Shown here: one piece after another, positions 12,795 through 23,431 of the stretch
Layout: each line of letters starts with the position of its first letter
How positions within the stretch are numbered: the first letter of the stretch is position 1
NCBI GenBank assembly: GCA_027257055.1
Contig: JAPVLO010000626.1
Coordinates: forward strand, 434,001 to 498,000
DNA from: Cephalopachus bancanus
Lineage: Eukaryota; Chordata; Mammalia; Primates; Tarsiidae
Reading direction: 5' to 3'
Length of the DNA: 64,000 nucleotides
The notes under the pieces: generated by a model
Told to the model about the DNA's origin: nothing
Databases searched by the model: none
The model's input: only the letters and a program-made list of their open reading frames with translations
Made by a program: the position numbers and the translations under genes

Positions 12795-13127
12795 AAGAAT
12801 AAAAGCTGAAGCCGGGCTCGGTGGCTCAGCCTGTAATCCCGCGCTTTGGGAGGCTGAGGTGAGTGGATTGCCTGAGCCCACGGGTTCAAGACCCGCCTAG
12901 GCAACTTGGCGAGACCTCATCTCTACAATAAATCAAAAAATTAGCTGGGCGTGGTAGCGTGCACCTGTAGTTCCAGCTACTTGGAAGGCTGAGGCGGAAG
13001 GATCACCAGAGCACAGCAGGTCGAGGCTGTGGTGGCCGGAAGCAGCCACTGCACTCCAGTCTGGGCGACAGAGTGAGACTCCAACTCAAAAAAAAAAAAA
13101 AAAAAAAAAAAAAGAATAAAAGTTGAA
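12795..13127 (+). mobile_element. Alu SINE with 16-bp TSDs
   Basis: A full-length Alu of the same lineage-specific type begins GCCGGGCTCGGTGGCTCAGC at 12811 and ends in about 25 A. The TSD AAGAATAAAAGCTGAA (12795-12810) recurs at 13112-13127 with one mismatch. It includes the CAACTTGGCGAGACC segment missing from the copy at 7258. Confidence 0.97.
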
Positions 13128-13939
13128 TTCGTACCACTGGCTTTGGCCAAATGATCTTAATGGTGCTCTTAAGCAATATGGTTCTAATGGATGGTGGTGA
13201 AGATTCCAGAGGGTTCTAAAGAACATAGGTGTGGCCACCTGTTGGGATCTTTACTCATTAAAAAAGGGGAGAAAAGCCTGCTTTTCATAAGGTTCCCTTT
13301 GAGGAATCTTTTGTTAAACCTCAGTTACTTGTAGTCTATGTTTTCCTTAATTTTCCCTATAGTCAAGATTGTCGGGACCACAATTCTGTGAAGAATCTCT
13401 GGTTCAGCTAGAGGCTCTCCTATTTTAATCTGCATCACAGCTGGATTTCTTAGTACAGTTATGTTTGTGGAATGCTAAGGGGTTTTCTGTGAGAACATTT
13501 TGTTGGATCCTCCGAGGATGGTTTGATTCTGGACATAATTCTTCAATCTCATAATTTTTTCAGTTTTGTGTTTATTGAACAGTCATAATTTAGGTTATTT
13601 GAAAAGACCTGCAGCAAACATCAGTGGTAGTTTTCATTATTTAACAGTTTCCATAAGAATTCAATATGTTGGAATGCATTCTTCATTGGCACTTCAATAT
13701 GCAGGTCTGTACTGTACTTTAACCAACCGGCAATAATTCTTGTGGGCTGGTCAGTCCTTACTCAGGGTCATCCTTGCTGCAATAAATTGAAACTGTAATA
13801 CTTTTGAGAATTGCAGTGGTATTCCTCATAGTGCTGAGAACGGCTATAGGGAGACTTTCATCAAAACAGAAGGGATCCATCATTTTGATGCTCCTCCGTA
13901 GAGGGATGATCATGCTTCTTTCCTTCCCTGATTCCTTCT
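13128..13939. other. Intergenic sequence, no recognised element
   Basis: Nothing recognisable apart from short T runs. Confidence 0.4.
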
Positions 13940-14060
13940 TTCCTTCCCATCACTGGCAACCTACATGTCATGATTAATGAGAAACACCATTCCCCTTGTC
14001 CTCAAGCAAGAGACTCTGGGATGATCTTTGCCTCTTCACTCCCTTACCTCCCTGTGGGTG
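13940..14060 (+). mobile_element. Possible L2 fragment
   Basis: Text around CTCAAGCAAGAGACTCTGGG and CTTTGCCTCTTCACTCCC resembles an internal L2 segment. It is short and diverged. Confidence 0.4.
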
Positions 14061-14128
14061 TTATTAAATTTTGTTTTGTCTTCTTTCACACTTATTATGG
14101 TTATCTATCCTTGTGTAACAAAATACCC

Positions 14129-14589
14129 TGTAATATGAACATTTTATGTATCAACTTGATTGAGCCACAGGATGCCCAGATAGCTCGTTAAACATCATTT
14201 CTAGGTGTGTCTGGGAGAGTGTTTCTGTGAGGGAGAAGATTATCATTTGAATTGGTGGACTGAGTAAAGGAAATGGCCCTCTCTAATGTGGATGGGTATC
14301 GTTCAATCTGTTGAGGACCCGAATAGAACAAAAAGGTTAAGGAAGGTTGGATTTGAACTCCCTCTACCAAGTCACTTGAGCTGAGACATCAATCTTCTGC
14401 CCTCAGCACTCCTGGTTTTCAGGCCTTCAGACTCAGACTGGCATCTACACCACTGGCTATCTGGCTCCCAGATCTTTAAACTATACCATCAGCTTTCAGA
14501 GAGATTTGGGACTTTTCAGGCTCCAGAATTACATGAACCAAAACTATATATATCCTATTAGTTCTGTTTCTCTGGAGAACCCTAATACA
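14129..14589 (+). mobile_element. Solo LTR, TG...CA ends, 5-bp TSD TACCC
   Basis: The element starts TGTAATATGAACATTTTATG and ends GAACCCTAATACA. TACCC flanks it on both sides (14124-14128 and 14590-14594). The 5-bp duplication and the TG/CA ends are as expected for ERVL/MaLR-type LTR integration. It lies within an older repeat, and its removal restores that repeat's continuity. Confidence 0.8.
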
Positions 14590-14664
14590 TACCCCAAACT
14601 CAATGGCATAAAACAGCAACCACTTGATTGTTCGCAGATTCTGCCAATTAGAAATCTAGACAGG

Positions 14665-14753
14665 TCTCCCATCCAAGTACTAACCAGGCCTGACCCTGCT
14701 TAGTTTCCGAGATTAGACGAGATTGGATATGTTCAGAGTGTATGGCCGTAGAC
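14665..14753 (-). pseudogene. 5S rRNA fragment (nt 1 to about 90), antisense partner of an L1 insertion
   Basis: Read on the minus strand from 14753, the sequence starts GTCTACGGCCATAC and proceeds through TAAGCAGGGTCAGGCCTGGT to TTAGTACTTGGATGGGAGA. This matches 5S rRNA from its first nucleotide to about nucleotide 90, with one missing base and mainly C-to-T or G-to-A changes. The 3' third of 5S is absent. The fragment lies directly between a TSD copy and the L1 3' segment, in opposite orientation to the L1. It is a retrocopy and not a functional 5S gene. Confidence 0.93.
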
Positions 14754-15288
14754 CTAAAGGTCTAAAAATTGACCTTCCATACAATCCTGCAATCCCCCTA
14801 CTGGGAATATACCCGGAGGAACTCCAATCACTCCGTGAAAAAGATAGCTGTACACGCATGTTTATTGCAGCATTGTTCACAATAGCAAAAACATGGAACC
14901 AACCATGCTGCCTGTCGAAAGAGGACTGGATAAAAAAATGCAGTACATATACACGATGGAATATTATCACCCATAAAGGACAAAATTATGAACTTCACAG
15001 CAACTTGGATGGACTCAGAGTCTATAATACTGAGTGATCTATCACAGAAACAAAGAACTGAGTATCACATGTTCTCGCTCCTAAGTGGACCTTGAACAAT
15101 TATCGTAATACTATAAGATAAGGATTGTCAGTAGTGGGAAACTGCTGGGGGGGTGTAGGTTGGCAGTAGTGGGATTCTGCCAGGGATGGGGTGGTGCACC
15201 TCATCAACAAGGGTACCTGCATAATGAACATTTGTATACTTAACCCTGAATTGTATCCCACATCTTTAAAGTAAAAAATTTTTTAAAA
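14754..15288 (+). mobile_element. L1 3' end fused to antisense 5S rRNA
   Basis: It begins at the ORF2 C-terminal segment (near CTAAAAATTGACCTTCC, matching 5768 onward in the large L1). It continues through the ORF2 stop region, a 3' UTR with repeated CAGTAGTGGGA units, and an A-rich tail. A 15-bp TSD, AGAAATCTAGACAGG at 14650-14664 and AGAAATCTCAACAGG at 15289-15303 (13 of 15 identical), encloses both the 5S piece and this L1, so they entered together. Confidence 0.93.
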
Positions 15289-15791
15289 AGAAATCTCAAC
15301 AGGGTTCAGCAAGGATGACTTGTCTATAAGTTGCAATTTCAGGGGCACATAGATTCAGATTTAGCTAGAGGTAGCTCAAATGACTGAGAGCTAAAATTAT
15401 CTGGAGGCTTTTTCATTCACCTATCTGGCACCTAGGTTGGGATGACTCAAGGCTGGGCTTGGTTGGAACTGTTGACCAGAGCACCTACATGTGACTTCTC
15501 TGTGGAACTTGGGATTCCTCACATCATGAAACCTCAGTTCCAAGAGGCAGTGTCCTGAGAAGTAGCTTGTGGAGAATGAGTATTTCAAGGGAACCAGGTA
15601 GCAGCATCACTTTCACTACATTCCATTGGTTACAAGCAAGTCACTATGGCCAACCTATAATCAAGGGGAGGAGCCTCTTGATGGAGGAGTGTCAAGTTCT
15701 CATCGTAGAAGAGTACATGGGATGGGAGATATTATTGTAGCCATCTCTGGGATGTACATTCTGCTACACTTCTTCACCTGGTTTGAGATCA

Positions 15792-16115
15792 GGTACCCTT
15801 ATTAATGTTATGTGCCCCCCTCTCTCCCCTGGCAGTGTCCCACTGCTGCCAATCCCTTTCTTATAGTATTATGGTAAATGTTCAGGGTCTGCTTATGAGT
15901 GAGAACATGTGGCACTCAGTTCTTTGTTTCTATGATAGATTACTGGGTATGATAGACTCTAAATCCATCCACGTTACTGTGAAGGCCACAATTTTGTTCT
16001 TCTTTATGGCTGTGTAATATTCCCTTGTGTATATGTTTCACATTTTTTTATCCAGTTCAGTTTCGATGGGTAGCATGGTTGGTTCCATGTTTTTGCAATG
16101 CTACAACACTTTTGA
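15792..16115 (-). mobile_element. L1 3' region lacking its terminus and poly(A)
   Basis: The antisense of the lineage L1 3' end runs from CAGGTACCCTTATTAATG through GGCAGTGTCCCACTGC and the ORF2 stop region to a point near CATGGTTGGTTCCATG. The last about 60 bases and the A-tail seen in the other copies are missing at the left edge, so its 3' end was lost or never copied. Confidence 0.85.
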
Positions 16116-16169
16116 TGGTTGTTTTTGCTCTCTGTTTTCCAACAAGTCAGCAAAACCCCTCATCTGGAC

Positions 16170-16800
16170 CCTGATTGCAGAGTAAAAGCCTTCCCTACAA
16201 TAGCTTTTCTATTTCTTTCCTTTTTAAAACATAAATTTTTCTTTCATTGTTCTGTTAAGTCCAGTACATGTCTCACCATCTGAAATCAAGGTGTCTTCAA
16301 GGCTTCATTCCTTTCTTCCGTCTCTAAAGGAGAATCTGTTTATTTGCCCATTCCGGTTGTTGGCAGAATTCAGTTCCTTGCAGTTGTAGGACCAAGGTCC
16401 CCTTTCCTTACGGGCTGTCAGCTGAGAGCTGTTTGTTCCAAGCTTCTAGAGATCGTCTGAATTCCTTGGCTCATGAACCCCTTCTTCTAACTTCAAAGCT
16501 AGCTATAGTAGGTGAGGCAAATCGCTCTCACACTACCAGTCTCTCTGCCTCTTCTTCCGTGACGTCTCTCTGACCTACTCTTCTGCCTCCCTCTTCCACC
16601 TTTAAGGCCCCACGTGATTACACTGGTTCCACCCAAATAATCCAGGATAATCTCTTTATCTTAAGATCCCTAACCTTAATTCTGTCTGTGAAGTCCCTTT
16701 TGCCAGATAATATAACATATACAGGCATAACACCAGGGATTACAGTGTAAACATCTTTGGGAGAGGGGGACATTATTCGGCTTACCACAGTGACTTCAGG
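16170..16800 (-). mobile_element. Old MaLR/ERVL-like LTR remnant
   Basis: Landmarks on the plus strand include CCACGTGATTACACTGG, AATAATCCAGGATAATCTC, AAGTCCCTTTTGCCAGATAA and a GGACATTATTCGGCTTACCA end. This is the antisense pattern of a MaLR-like LTR also represented by the sense copy at 44940. The left limit is unclear. Confidence 0.6.
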
Positions 16801-16829
16801 TGAGAGCATTGTTTCTCTGTTTTTCGTTG

Positions 16830-18440
16830 TATTATTATTATTGTGATAAAGTATATGTAACATAAAATTTGCCATTTTAACCATCTAAGTGTACGATTCA
16901 GTAGCATTAAATATATTCACAATGTGGTGCAACCATGACCACTTTTCATTTCCAACATTCCAAACAGAAAATCTGCAACTTCTGAGCAATAACTTCCCAT
17001 TCCTCCCTCCCTGCCGGTAACCAATAATCTACTTTTTGTCCCTGTGAATTTGCCTATTCTAGATATTTTATATTAGTGGAATCATACAAAATTTATATCT
17101 CTATTCCTTTGTATGGCTGAATAATAGTCTAACATATGTATACAACACATTTTATTTATCCATTCATCTGTTGTTGTATACCTGGGTTGTTTTCACCTTT
17201 TAGCGACTGTAAATAATGCTGCTATGAATATTGGTATACAAGTATCTGTTTGAGTCATTGGTTTCAATTATCTTGAGTAAATACCAAGGAGTAGAATTGC
17301 AGGAGCATATGATAATTCTGTTTAACTTTTTTTAAAAATGCCAAACTGTTTTCCACAGCAGCTGCACTATTTGACATTCATATCAGCAATATATAAGGGC
17401 TCTTATTTCTCCACATCCTCACCTACACTTGTTATTTTCTGTTTGTTTGGTTTTTTTAAAACCATAGGTTTTTCATAGTTACAAAGTAATATCTCATTGT
17501 GGTTTTGATTTGCATTTCTCTAATGACTAAAGATGCCAAGCACCTTTTCATGTGCTTATTGGCCATTTGTATACCTTCTTTGGAGAAATGTCTGTTCGAG
17601 TCCTTTGCCCACTTTAAAATTTGGGTTGTCTTTTTGCTGTTGAGTTGTAGTTTTCACATATTCTGGTACTCAATGCTTCTCAGATATGTGATGTCCTTAG
17701 TCTGCTCAGACTGCCATAACAAAACACCATAAACTAGATGGCTTAAACAATAGAAATTTATTTTCTCAGAGTTCTAGAGGCTGGTAAGTCCAAAACTCAA
17801 GGAGCTGGCTTTATTCTGAGGCCTCTTCTCTTGGCTTGCAGGAAGCTATCATCCTGCTTCTCTTTGTTCTGCAGCACAGAGAGCAAGCAAGTTTTGGTCT
17901 CTCTCTTGTTTTAAGGACACTAATCCCTTTATGGCATCCCACCCTCATGACCTCATCTAAACCCAATTACTTCCCAAAGGCCCCACCTTTAAATACCATC
18001 ACATTGGGGGTTAGAGCGTCACCATATGAATTTGGGGGAGACATAAATATTCAGTTTATAACATATGATTTGCAAATATTTCCTCCCAGTCTGTGGGTTG
18101 CCCTGTACTCTCCTGACAGTGTCCTCTGATGCATGCAAGATTTTAATTTTGATGAAGTCTGATGTAGCTGTATTTTTTGTCATCTGTGCTTTTGGTGACA
18201 TTTAAAAACTCATTGCCAAATTTAGCACTATGCAGTTCTTCCCCTATGTTTTCTTCTAAGAGTATTATAGCTTTAGCTCTTACACTTAGGTCTTTGATCC
18301 ACTTGCAGTTAATTTTTGTATATGGTGTAAGGTAGGGGTCCATCTTCATTCTGTCTGGATATTCTCTTGTGTCAGCATCATTTGTTGAAGAGACTACTCT
18401 TCCCACACTTGGCATCCTTGTTGAAAATGAATTGAGTGAT
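16830..18440 (-). mobile_element. L1M (old L1) 3' half, split by an MLT1 LTR
   Basis: Antisense L1M text runs from AAATTTGCCATTTTAACCAT through the ORF2 C-terminal segment (TTGTGGTTTTGATTTGCATT). It breaks at 17691 and resumes at 18064 (TATGATTTGCAAATATTTCC), ending near 18440. The two parts are contiguous in L1 coordinates once the LTR is removed. Confidence 0.88.
17692..18063 (-). mobile_element. Solo MLT1-type LTR inside an L1M
   Basis: Antisense MLT1 starts TGTCCTTAGTCTGCTCAGAC, passes CACTAATCCCTTTATGGC and ACATTGGGGGTTAGAGCGTC, and ends TTCAGTTTATAACA. Flanking 5-mers TGTGA (17687-17691) and TATGA (18064-18068) are a plausible TSD with one change. The LTR postdates the L1M. Confidence 0.9.
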
Positions 18441-18792
18441 TATCTAGCTATTGAGCAGCTTTCATAGGGTAACTATTACTTGTTGCTTCTTTAATTTTTC
18501 CTCTCTATTCTCATTAGTCATGTGATCATGTCCTCAGAACATCACAGTGGTCCCTCTGAACTAAGGTCAAAGTTGTTTCTCTCAGTGACCAGTGTTCAGT
18601 CTGATCTCTCCTCAAGTCCCTTCATTCTGTCATGTAACTCTCCCTAGCATAAAATGTCCCACTGACACACAGAATGCAAATTGTCTTCCTACTCTTTCAA
18701 TGGCCATGCTTGGTTGCAGATTGTTAGGACTAGCTCAAACTTCTCCCAAAGACACAGGTTCTATCCTGTGGTCTCAAGTTAAAGACTTATTG
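18441..18792. other. Intergenic sequence, no recognised element
   Basis: Nothing recognised. The local reading frame at 18592-18924 has no recognisable protein similarity. Confidence 0.4.
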
Positions 18793-18870
18793 CTTCATTC
18801 ATTTGTTCATTCATTCATTCAACAAATACTTTTCAAATCCTTGTATGCTCCAGGCGCTGAATTTGATGCT
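18793..18870 (-). mobile_element. L2 3'-end fragment
   Basis: The (ATTC)n start followed by AACAAATACTTTTCAAATCC and CTCCAGGCGCTGAATTTGAT is the antisense of the L2 3' terminus. Confidence 0.6.
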
Positions 18871-19104
18871 GGAATTTTCCATTCTCTGCCCGACATATTT
18901 GGAGTTGTGCTTCACTGGGACTAGCTCTTTGGTTTTCTACTCCAGCTTTGCCCCGGTTGTAGTTTTTTGAATAGCTTTGGCTCCATGCCTATCTTTCCTC
19001 AAGTTTCTGAAATTCTACTCTGTTTGAGCCCTGTACTTCCTGCTTGGCTAGAAACAGAGATCACATGAGCTTTCTTAAAACATTATTCTCCTCATGATAA
19101 TAAA

Positions 19105-19435
19105 AGTGGCTACCTTGTATTAATACCCACTATGTGCTAGACATTGTACTAGACACTTGACAGGTTACCTCTAATGCTTATTCTGCCAATCATTGTTTCA
19201 GAAACTAGGAATACTGCAGGGAAAAACAAACAAAAAGCCAAAGTTCTTGCCTGAGGGGAGCTTACATTTTCTCACAATTCTTGACATGATTCAGCAAAGT
19301 ACAGAGAAGGAAAGAGACCCAGAGAACTTAAGTAACCTACCCAAAACCACACTGCTATTAACTGTCAGAGCTGGAATTTGAACCTAATTCTCTGAGCCCA
19401 GTACTTATATTCTCTATACTGAATCAAACTGCCTC
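19105..19435 (-). mobile_element. MIR SINE remnant, interrupted
   Basis: The antisense MIR pattern is visible in CACTATGTGCTAGACATTGT and, after an intervening segment, in AACTTAAGTAACCTACCCAA and GTCAGAGCTGGAATTTGAAC. The middle about 110 bp (19190-19300) does not fit MIR. Confidence 0.65.
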
Positions 19436-19924
19436 TCCTGGTCACACTATAGACAATAACTCATATTTTCTAACACAAAATTTCTCAACACCAAAACTTT
19501 CATATTTTATAAATGTATAAAAACCTTGATGAATGATAGCAACTGAGTGCATTACGGTAATGTAATTTGGAGGTTAACTAGAAAATTGTATTTGTTTCAA
19601 CCTTGATTTTTGACATTTTTAAAAACTAAAAATATTACTTAACTTTCCTCTTTTTATAAGAATAAAAGTTCTTAGACTATAAAAGTTTATAGTTCTCTTA
19701 AACAATTCAGGATTTTCCTTTGTCTTAGGGTTATTCTAAGTATTATTATAGATTCTCAGTGTAGCACTATAGAGAAAAAAATGGAGTAAGTTAGGTTAAA
19801 AGCTCATTGATCCTACACAGTGTGCAGGACATACACTGTACGTTAATTTTTTAATGTTTTACAGACATGATATCAGTCTATTTTGTTTTTTTTTTCTTTT
19901 CCCCAAAAAGGGTGATGCTAAAGA

Positions 19925-20085
19925 AAATCTGTTCAAGTGTAAGAGAATACACCTTGAGTTAGTAGACAGAATTCTAGCCTTAACTCTGCTACAAGTTAGA
20001 TGACCTTGTACAACTTAGGTCTTTTCTTGAGCCTTAATTCCGCCTTCTTTAAAATAAAAGAGATTGGATTAAGAGCAATACTGTT
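19925..20085 (+). mobile_element. MIR SINE fragment (sense)
   Basis: Sense MIR order is seen in TAACTCTGCTACAAGTTAGA, 'tgaccttgtacaactta' and a CTTCTTTAAAATAAAAGAGA segment in place of the usual 'cctcatctgtaaaatggg'. It is strongly diverged. Confidence 0.45.
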
Positions 20086-20657
20086 CATGTGCTACTTTAC
20101 ACTTTTCAGTGCAATATTTATATATCACCTGATTGATCATAATAATTACTTCAGTATCCCAATTTTATAGATATTTAAAATTAGTTTCAATGACAGGCAC
20201 AAATTTCAGCCTGAGAAAGATGATATAATAATAATAATAATAACATGCACAAGTAGTAGAGACTTAATACTAACCTTTATCTGTTAGTGCCATGTTCTTG
20301 CAGAGAAGAGAAGATCACCAATGTTCCCTGCAATTCCAATAGTCTAGAACTCTTAGAGCTAGGCTAGTTGAATTCTGATTAATCAAGGTTCTACTTAGCC
20401 CAGTTCTATTTTATTGTCTTTCTGAATTTGTGCTAATATGTTTATCAATATGAACAATATAATTATGTCAAAATTTGTTTGAATTCAGGTTCCTAGAAAT
20501 CAAGAATTTTTTACCTTTCTTGCTTAGAAAATATCTTAAGTATGCATTAGTGATGATTTTAAATTAAAAAAAGATGGAAATCTCCCTGAAAGAGAATGAA
20601 GATTAATTTTAAACTGAAACAGTAGAAAGGAGAAAAAAGAAAATAGCTTAAGTACAA
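20086..20657. other. AT-rich intergenic sequence
   Basis: Contains a short (ATA)n run at about 20225-20243. Nothing else recognised. Confidence 0.4.
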
Positions 20658-20850
20658 AAATTGAGTGCTTTATTTATTGAGTGCTTACCATGGGCAAGGT
20701 ATTGTTCCAACTACCTTATACATATTAACTCATATAAGTCTACAACTAACCCTCTGAAATAGATAATATTATGGTGCCCATTTTGCAGATGGTGAAAACT
20801 GAGGCACAAAGAGGTTCATCATCTTAAGCAAAGTCCCATGGTATGTTAAA
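20658..20850 (-). mobile_element. MIR SINE
   Basis: Antisense MIR: TTGAGTGCTTACCATGGGCA, 'tattaactcatataagt', GGTGCCCATTTTGCAGATGG and AACTGAGGCACAAAGAGG follow in the expected order. Confidence 0.8.
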
Positions 20851-22473
20851 TTGTATTATTTGCTCACAATTTTTCTCTTTTGCCATGTCCTCCCTCCATA
20901 GGAGAAATATACTTCCCTGCTTCATAGACATAGACTTTGGCCAATGGAATGCTAGTTAGCATAACACAAGTAGGTTTTAAGTGTGCCTGTGTGGTTTGAC
21001 TTTCCTTCTTGAAGTTCTTCCATCTGCCATGGGGGATCATACCCTGAGTAGCTTCTCCAGATTAAGGAGATATATGGAACAGACCTGGACTTAACCTGCA
21101 CCCTGGAACCAAGCCCAACTGATTCCAGTTGAACTCAACAGAACCACAATCAACCCAATGGCTTGCTAGTGAGAAAAATAAGGGAGATTTGATAGTTATT
21201 TGGTATACAGTATTATTTTAGCAAAATCATGACTAATACATGCAGCTGGAACAAGGCACGACCGAAATCCAAACTCCATAGCCCACAAGTACTCAGTTCA
21301 CAACTATTTGACTTGGAATGCAGCCTACCTGTGCTTAAAGTATTGCACCTTGAAAACATGCTTAGTATGTAAAGGGATGCTATTGCTACACATAAAGAGT
21401 AATCCAAGGCACACTGTCTTGTACTTCTTTAGACTTGCTTTAACTCCACTAAAAAGAACTTGTGGACTTTGCTCCTGGGGACCCCATGGCCCAATTCAAA
21501 ATGTTCTGCAAGCTGACTTGGATAAAGTGATGTGTAGTCAATAGCTTTCCTTAGATTTACTAATGGCTTTATTTTTCTTTGGTAATGGAATCATAAACCT
21601 GGGTGAGATATCCTGCTTTTATGGTGCTGCACAAAGGGCATGGGAAGTCTTGTAATGGTTCTTTCAAGATTTTTTTCCTCCAATGGCAGTTGAAACAATG
21701 CTATTCATTGTGTCTAATTCCATGTAGCAACCATAAAGTTCGGTACTTGCCTCTGCCCACGAATCTCTGATTTGGCTTGTTTATGTGGGGCAAGTCAGGT
21801 GGTGCCTTCATTCCCAGATGGCGTCACTGCCATGCCTGGATGCCTGGCTCAAGGTTCCCTGAATCTTAGGTAATCAGGAATGTAAATCTCTTCACTTGGT
21901 AAATATTTACTGAGTATTTGCAGGAAGAGGCATTGTGCTAGACAGGCACTGAAGCGTTCTTTGTTGTTTCTTCTACACCATATATAAGTGATAAAAAAGG
22001 ATCCAAAATTGACATGTGGATGGGGTGGGCCTGTAAAGTTTTTTGCTGCCTCTACCTGTCACTTCTCTTCTAGTGATTCTTGGTGTTGTCCTCCCAAGTA
22101 TCCTTCCAGTCTTTCTCAGCTCTCTTGGCCCTCTGGCTATCCCCTTTCTCTTCCAATCCACACACTTAAGCCCCTTCCACAGACAAATCTTTTACATACC
22201 CCCTTAACTAATATCATTTGTCCCTTTCCATGTCAATCAAACCCACCTTGACTCCAGTTCAGGAATTGGACACTCTGGGGCAGTTGATATTTCTAGCATA
22301 TGTAGATAAGGCATCATCATTGCTGGGAAATTGCTGTTGACAATGTTTCAGAGTACAGAAGCACAGAACACAGCATTACTTTTGGTATGCTCAGGCTTCC
22401 TTAACCTCTGAGCCTCAATCCCCTCACTTGTAAAAGGAATATGAATATGAATGTGCATGTGCACATGCGCGTG

Positions 22474-22475
<2 letters not shown>
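20851..22475. other. Intergenic sequence, no recognised element
   Basis: No gene or confident repeat was seen. A short L2-like antisense fragment may lie near 21895-21955. Confidence 0.4.

Positions 22476-22476
<1 letters not shown>

Positions 22477-22516
<40 letters not shown>
22477..22516. repeat. (AC)n microsatellite, about 20 units
   Basis: Uninterrupted AC dinucleotides are preceded by alternating purine-pyrimidine text (GTGCATGTGCACATGCGCG). Such a tract is likely to be polymorphic in length. Confidence 0.97.
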
Positions 22517-22520
<4 letters not shown>

Positions 22521-22524
22521 ACAT

Positions 22525-22720
22525 AAAACAACCTGAACGCCCCCCCATAAAAGGACTGGTTAATAAAAATATGGACTATACATACTTTTGGATTCTATGC
22601 AGCCATTTTCAAAATGAGGTAGATTTATATGAGCTCACATGGAGAGATAATTGTAAGTTGTTGTTAAGATTAGAAAGCAAGTCAGTATATGCATAATCCC
22701 ATTTATAATACAAACACATA
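22525..22720 (+). mobile_element. L1M 3' fragment
   Basis: Sense L1M text includes AGGACTGGTTAATAAAAATA and TTCTATGCAGCCATTTTCAA, the ORF2-end/3' UTR transition of old L1s. The AC tract lies immediately upstream. Confidence 0.65.
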
Positions 22721-22724
22721 TATT

Positions 22725-22915
22725 ATTAGGACTTATTTTAGTCAGAACCTGTGCTAAGCGTTCCTCATGTATTGTCATATTTAATCCTCATAATAACTCT
22801 ACAAATTAGGCACTATTATTTTCCCCCACATTGCAGATGAAGAATCAAGAGACAAGTCACTTCCAAGGCTAGTAAGTGTTGCAGAAATGATTTGAACACC
22901 AGACCCCCCACTTGA
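22725..22915 (-). mobile_element. MIR SINE
   Basis: Antisense MIR is shown by CTGTGCTAAGCGTTCCTCAT, TTAATCCTCATAATAACTCT, CCACATTGCAGATGAAG and a final TTTGAACACCAGACCC segment. Confidence 0.8.
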
Positions 22916-23431
22916 GGTATTCCTTGAGGTATAATTCTCCTGTAGAGAAAATGGAGTAAAAAAAAATAATAATAAAGCACCATTCCTATGCTTCTAGGCT
23001 TTTAGTTTCTTCAGAACAGTGGTTTCCCATTGTGTGGAATTTGAACTACTGGCGATAGGAGAGATAATTTCAGGGATGGCTTTCGGCAGGCCTCACACCT
23101 ACCATTAAATAACATTAAGTCACATTGCGACAGCATTATTCCCTGTTCAATTCTTTTTAATCCTCTGATTACATCACTACCAAAGTTTCAACTCAGTGTG
23201 CTAGTCTTTAATACTCTCTAACACTTGCTGATCTCTTCTTTTTTTTACAGAAAACCAACCTCAGGCTCTGATCAGGCAAGTGTATCGATTTAGAATTTAG
23301 TAATATTGTGTTATTTTCATTGTATTTCTATCTATGGTAATCTTATATTTGAAGCAAGTGATACAGGATAATCATTTATTGTAATGATAAAGTAATTCTT
23401 TAAGGTAACGCAGTTAAGACTTTCCTTCATT
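22916..23431. other. Intergenic sequence, no recognised element
   Basis: Nothing recognised before the next Alu. Confidence 0.4.

Larger units (their letters stand above)
14090..15775 (-). mobile_element. Old LTR-like repeat broken by two later insertions
   Basis: Three pieces (14090-14128, 14590-14664 and 15304-15775) read as one ancient LTR-like repeat. The motif TGTAACAAAATACCC joins 'accccaaactcaatgg' once the intervening LTR is removed. TTACAAGCAAGTCACTATGG follows further on. The element at 32930-33530 looks related. An LTR (14129-14589) and a 5S/L1 chimera (14650-15303) were inserted into it. The subfamily was not assigned. Confidence 0.6.

Noticed and set aside
14665..14753. Functional 5S rRNA gene
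   Set aside because: It lacks the 3' third of 5S and a terminator, carries CpG-decay type changes and is joined to an L1.
14723..15037. 104-codon open frame
   Set aside because: It is the ORF2 C-terminal remnant of the 5S-linked L1 and part of the antisense 5S piece, not a fusion gene with evidence of function.
22440..22530. AC/GT tract as a possible Z-DNA-forming regulatory element
   Set aside because: An ordinary dinucleotide microsatellite is the simpler explanation; nothing else nearby suggests regulation.
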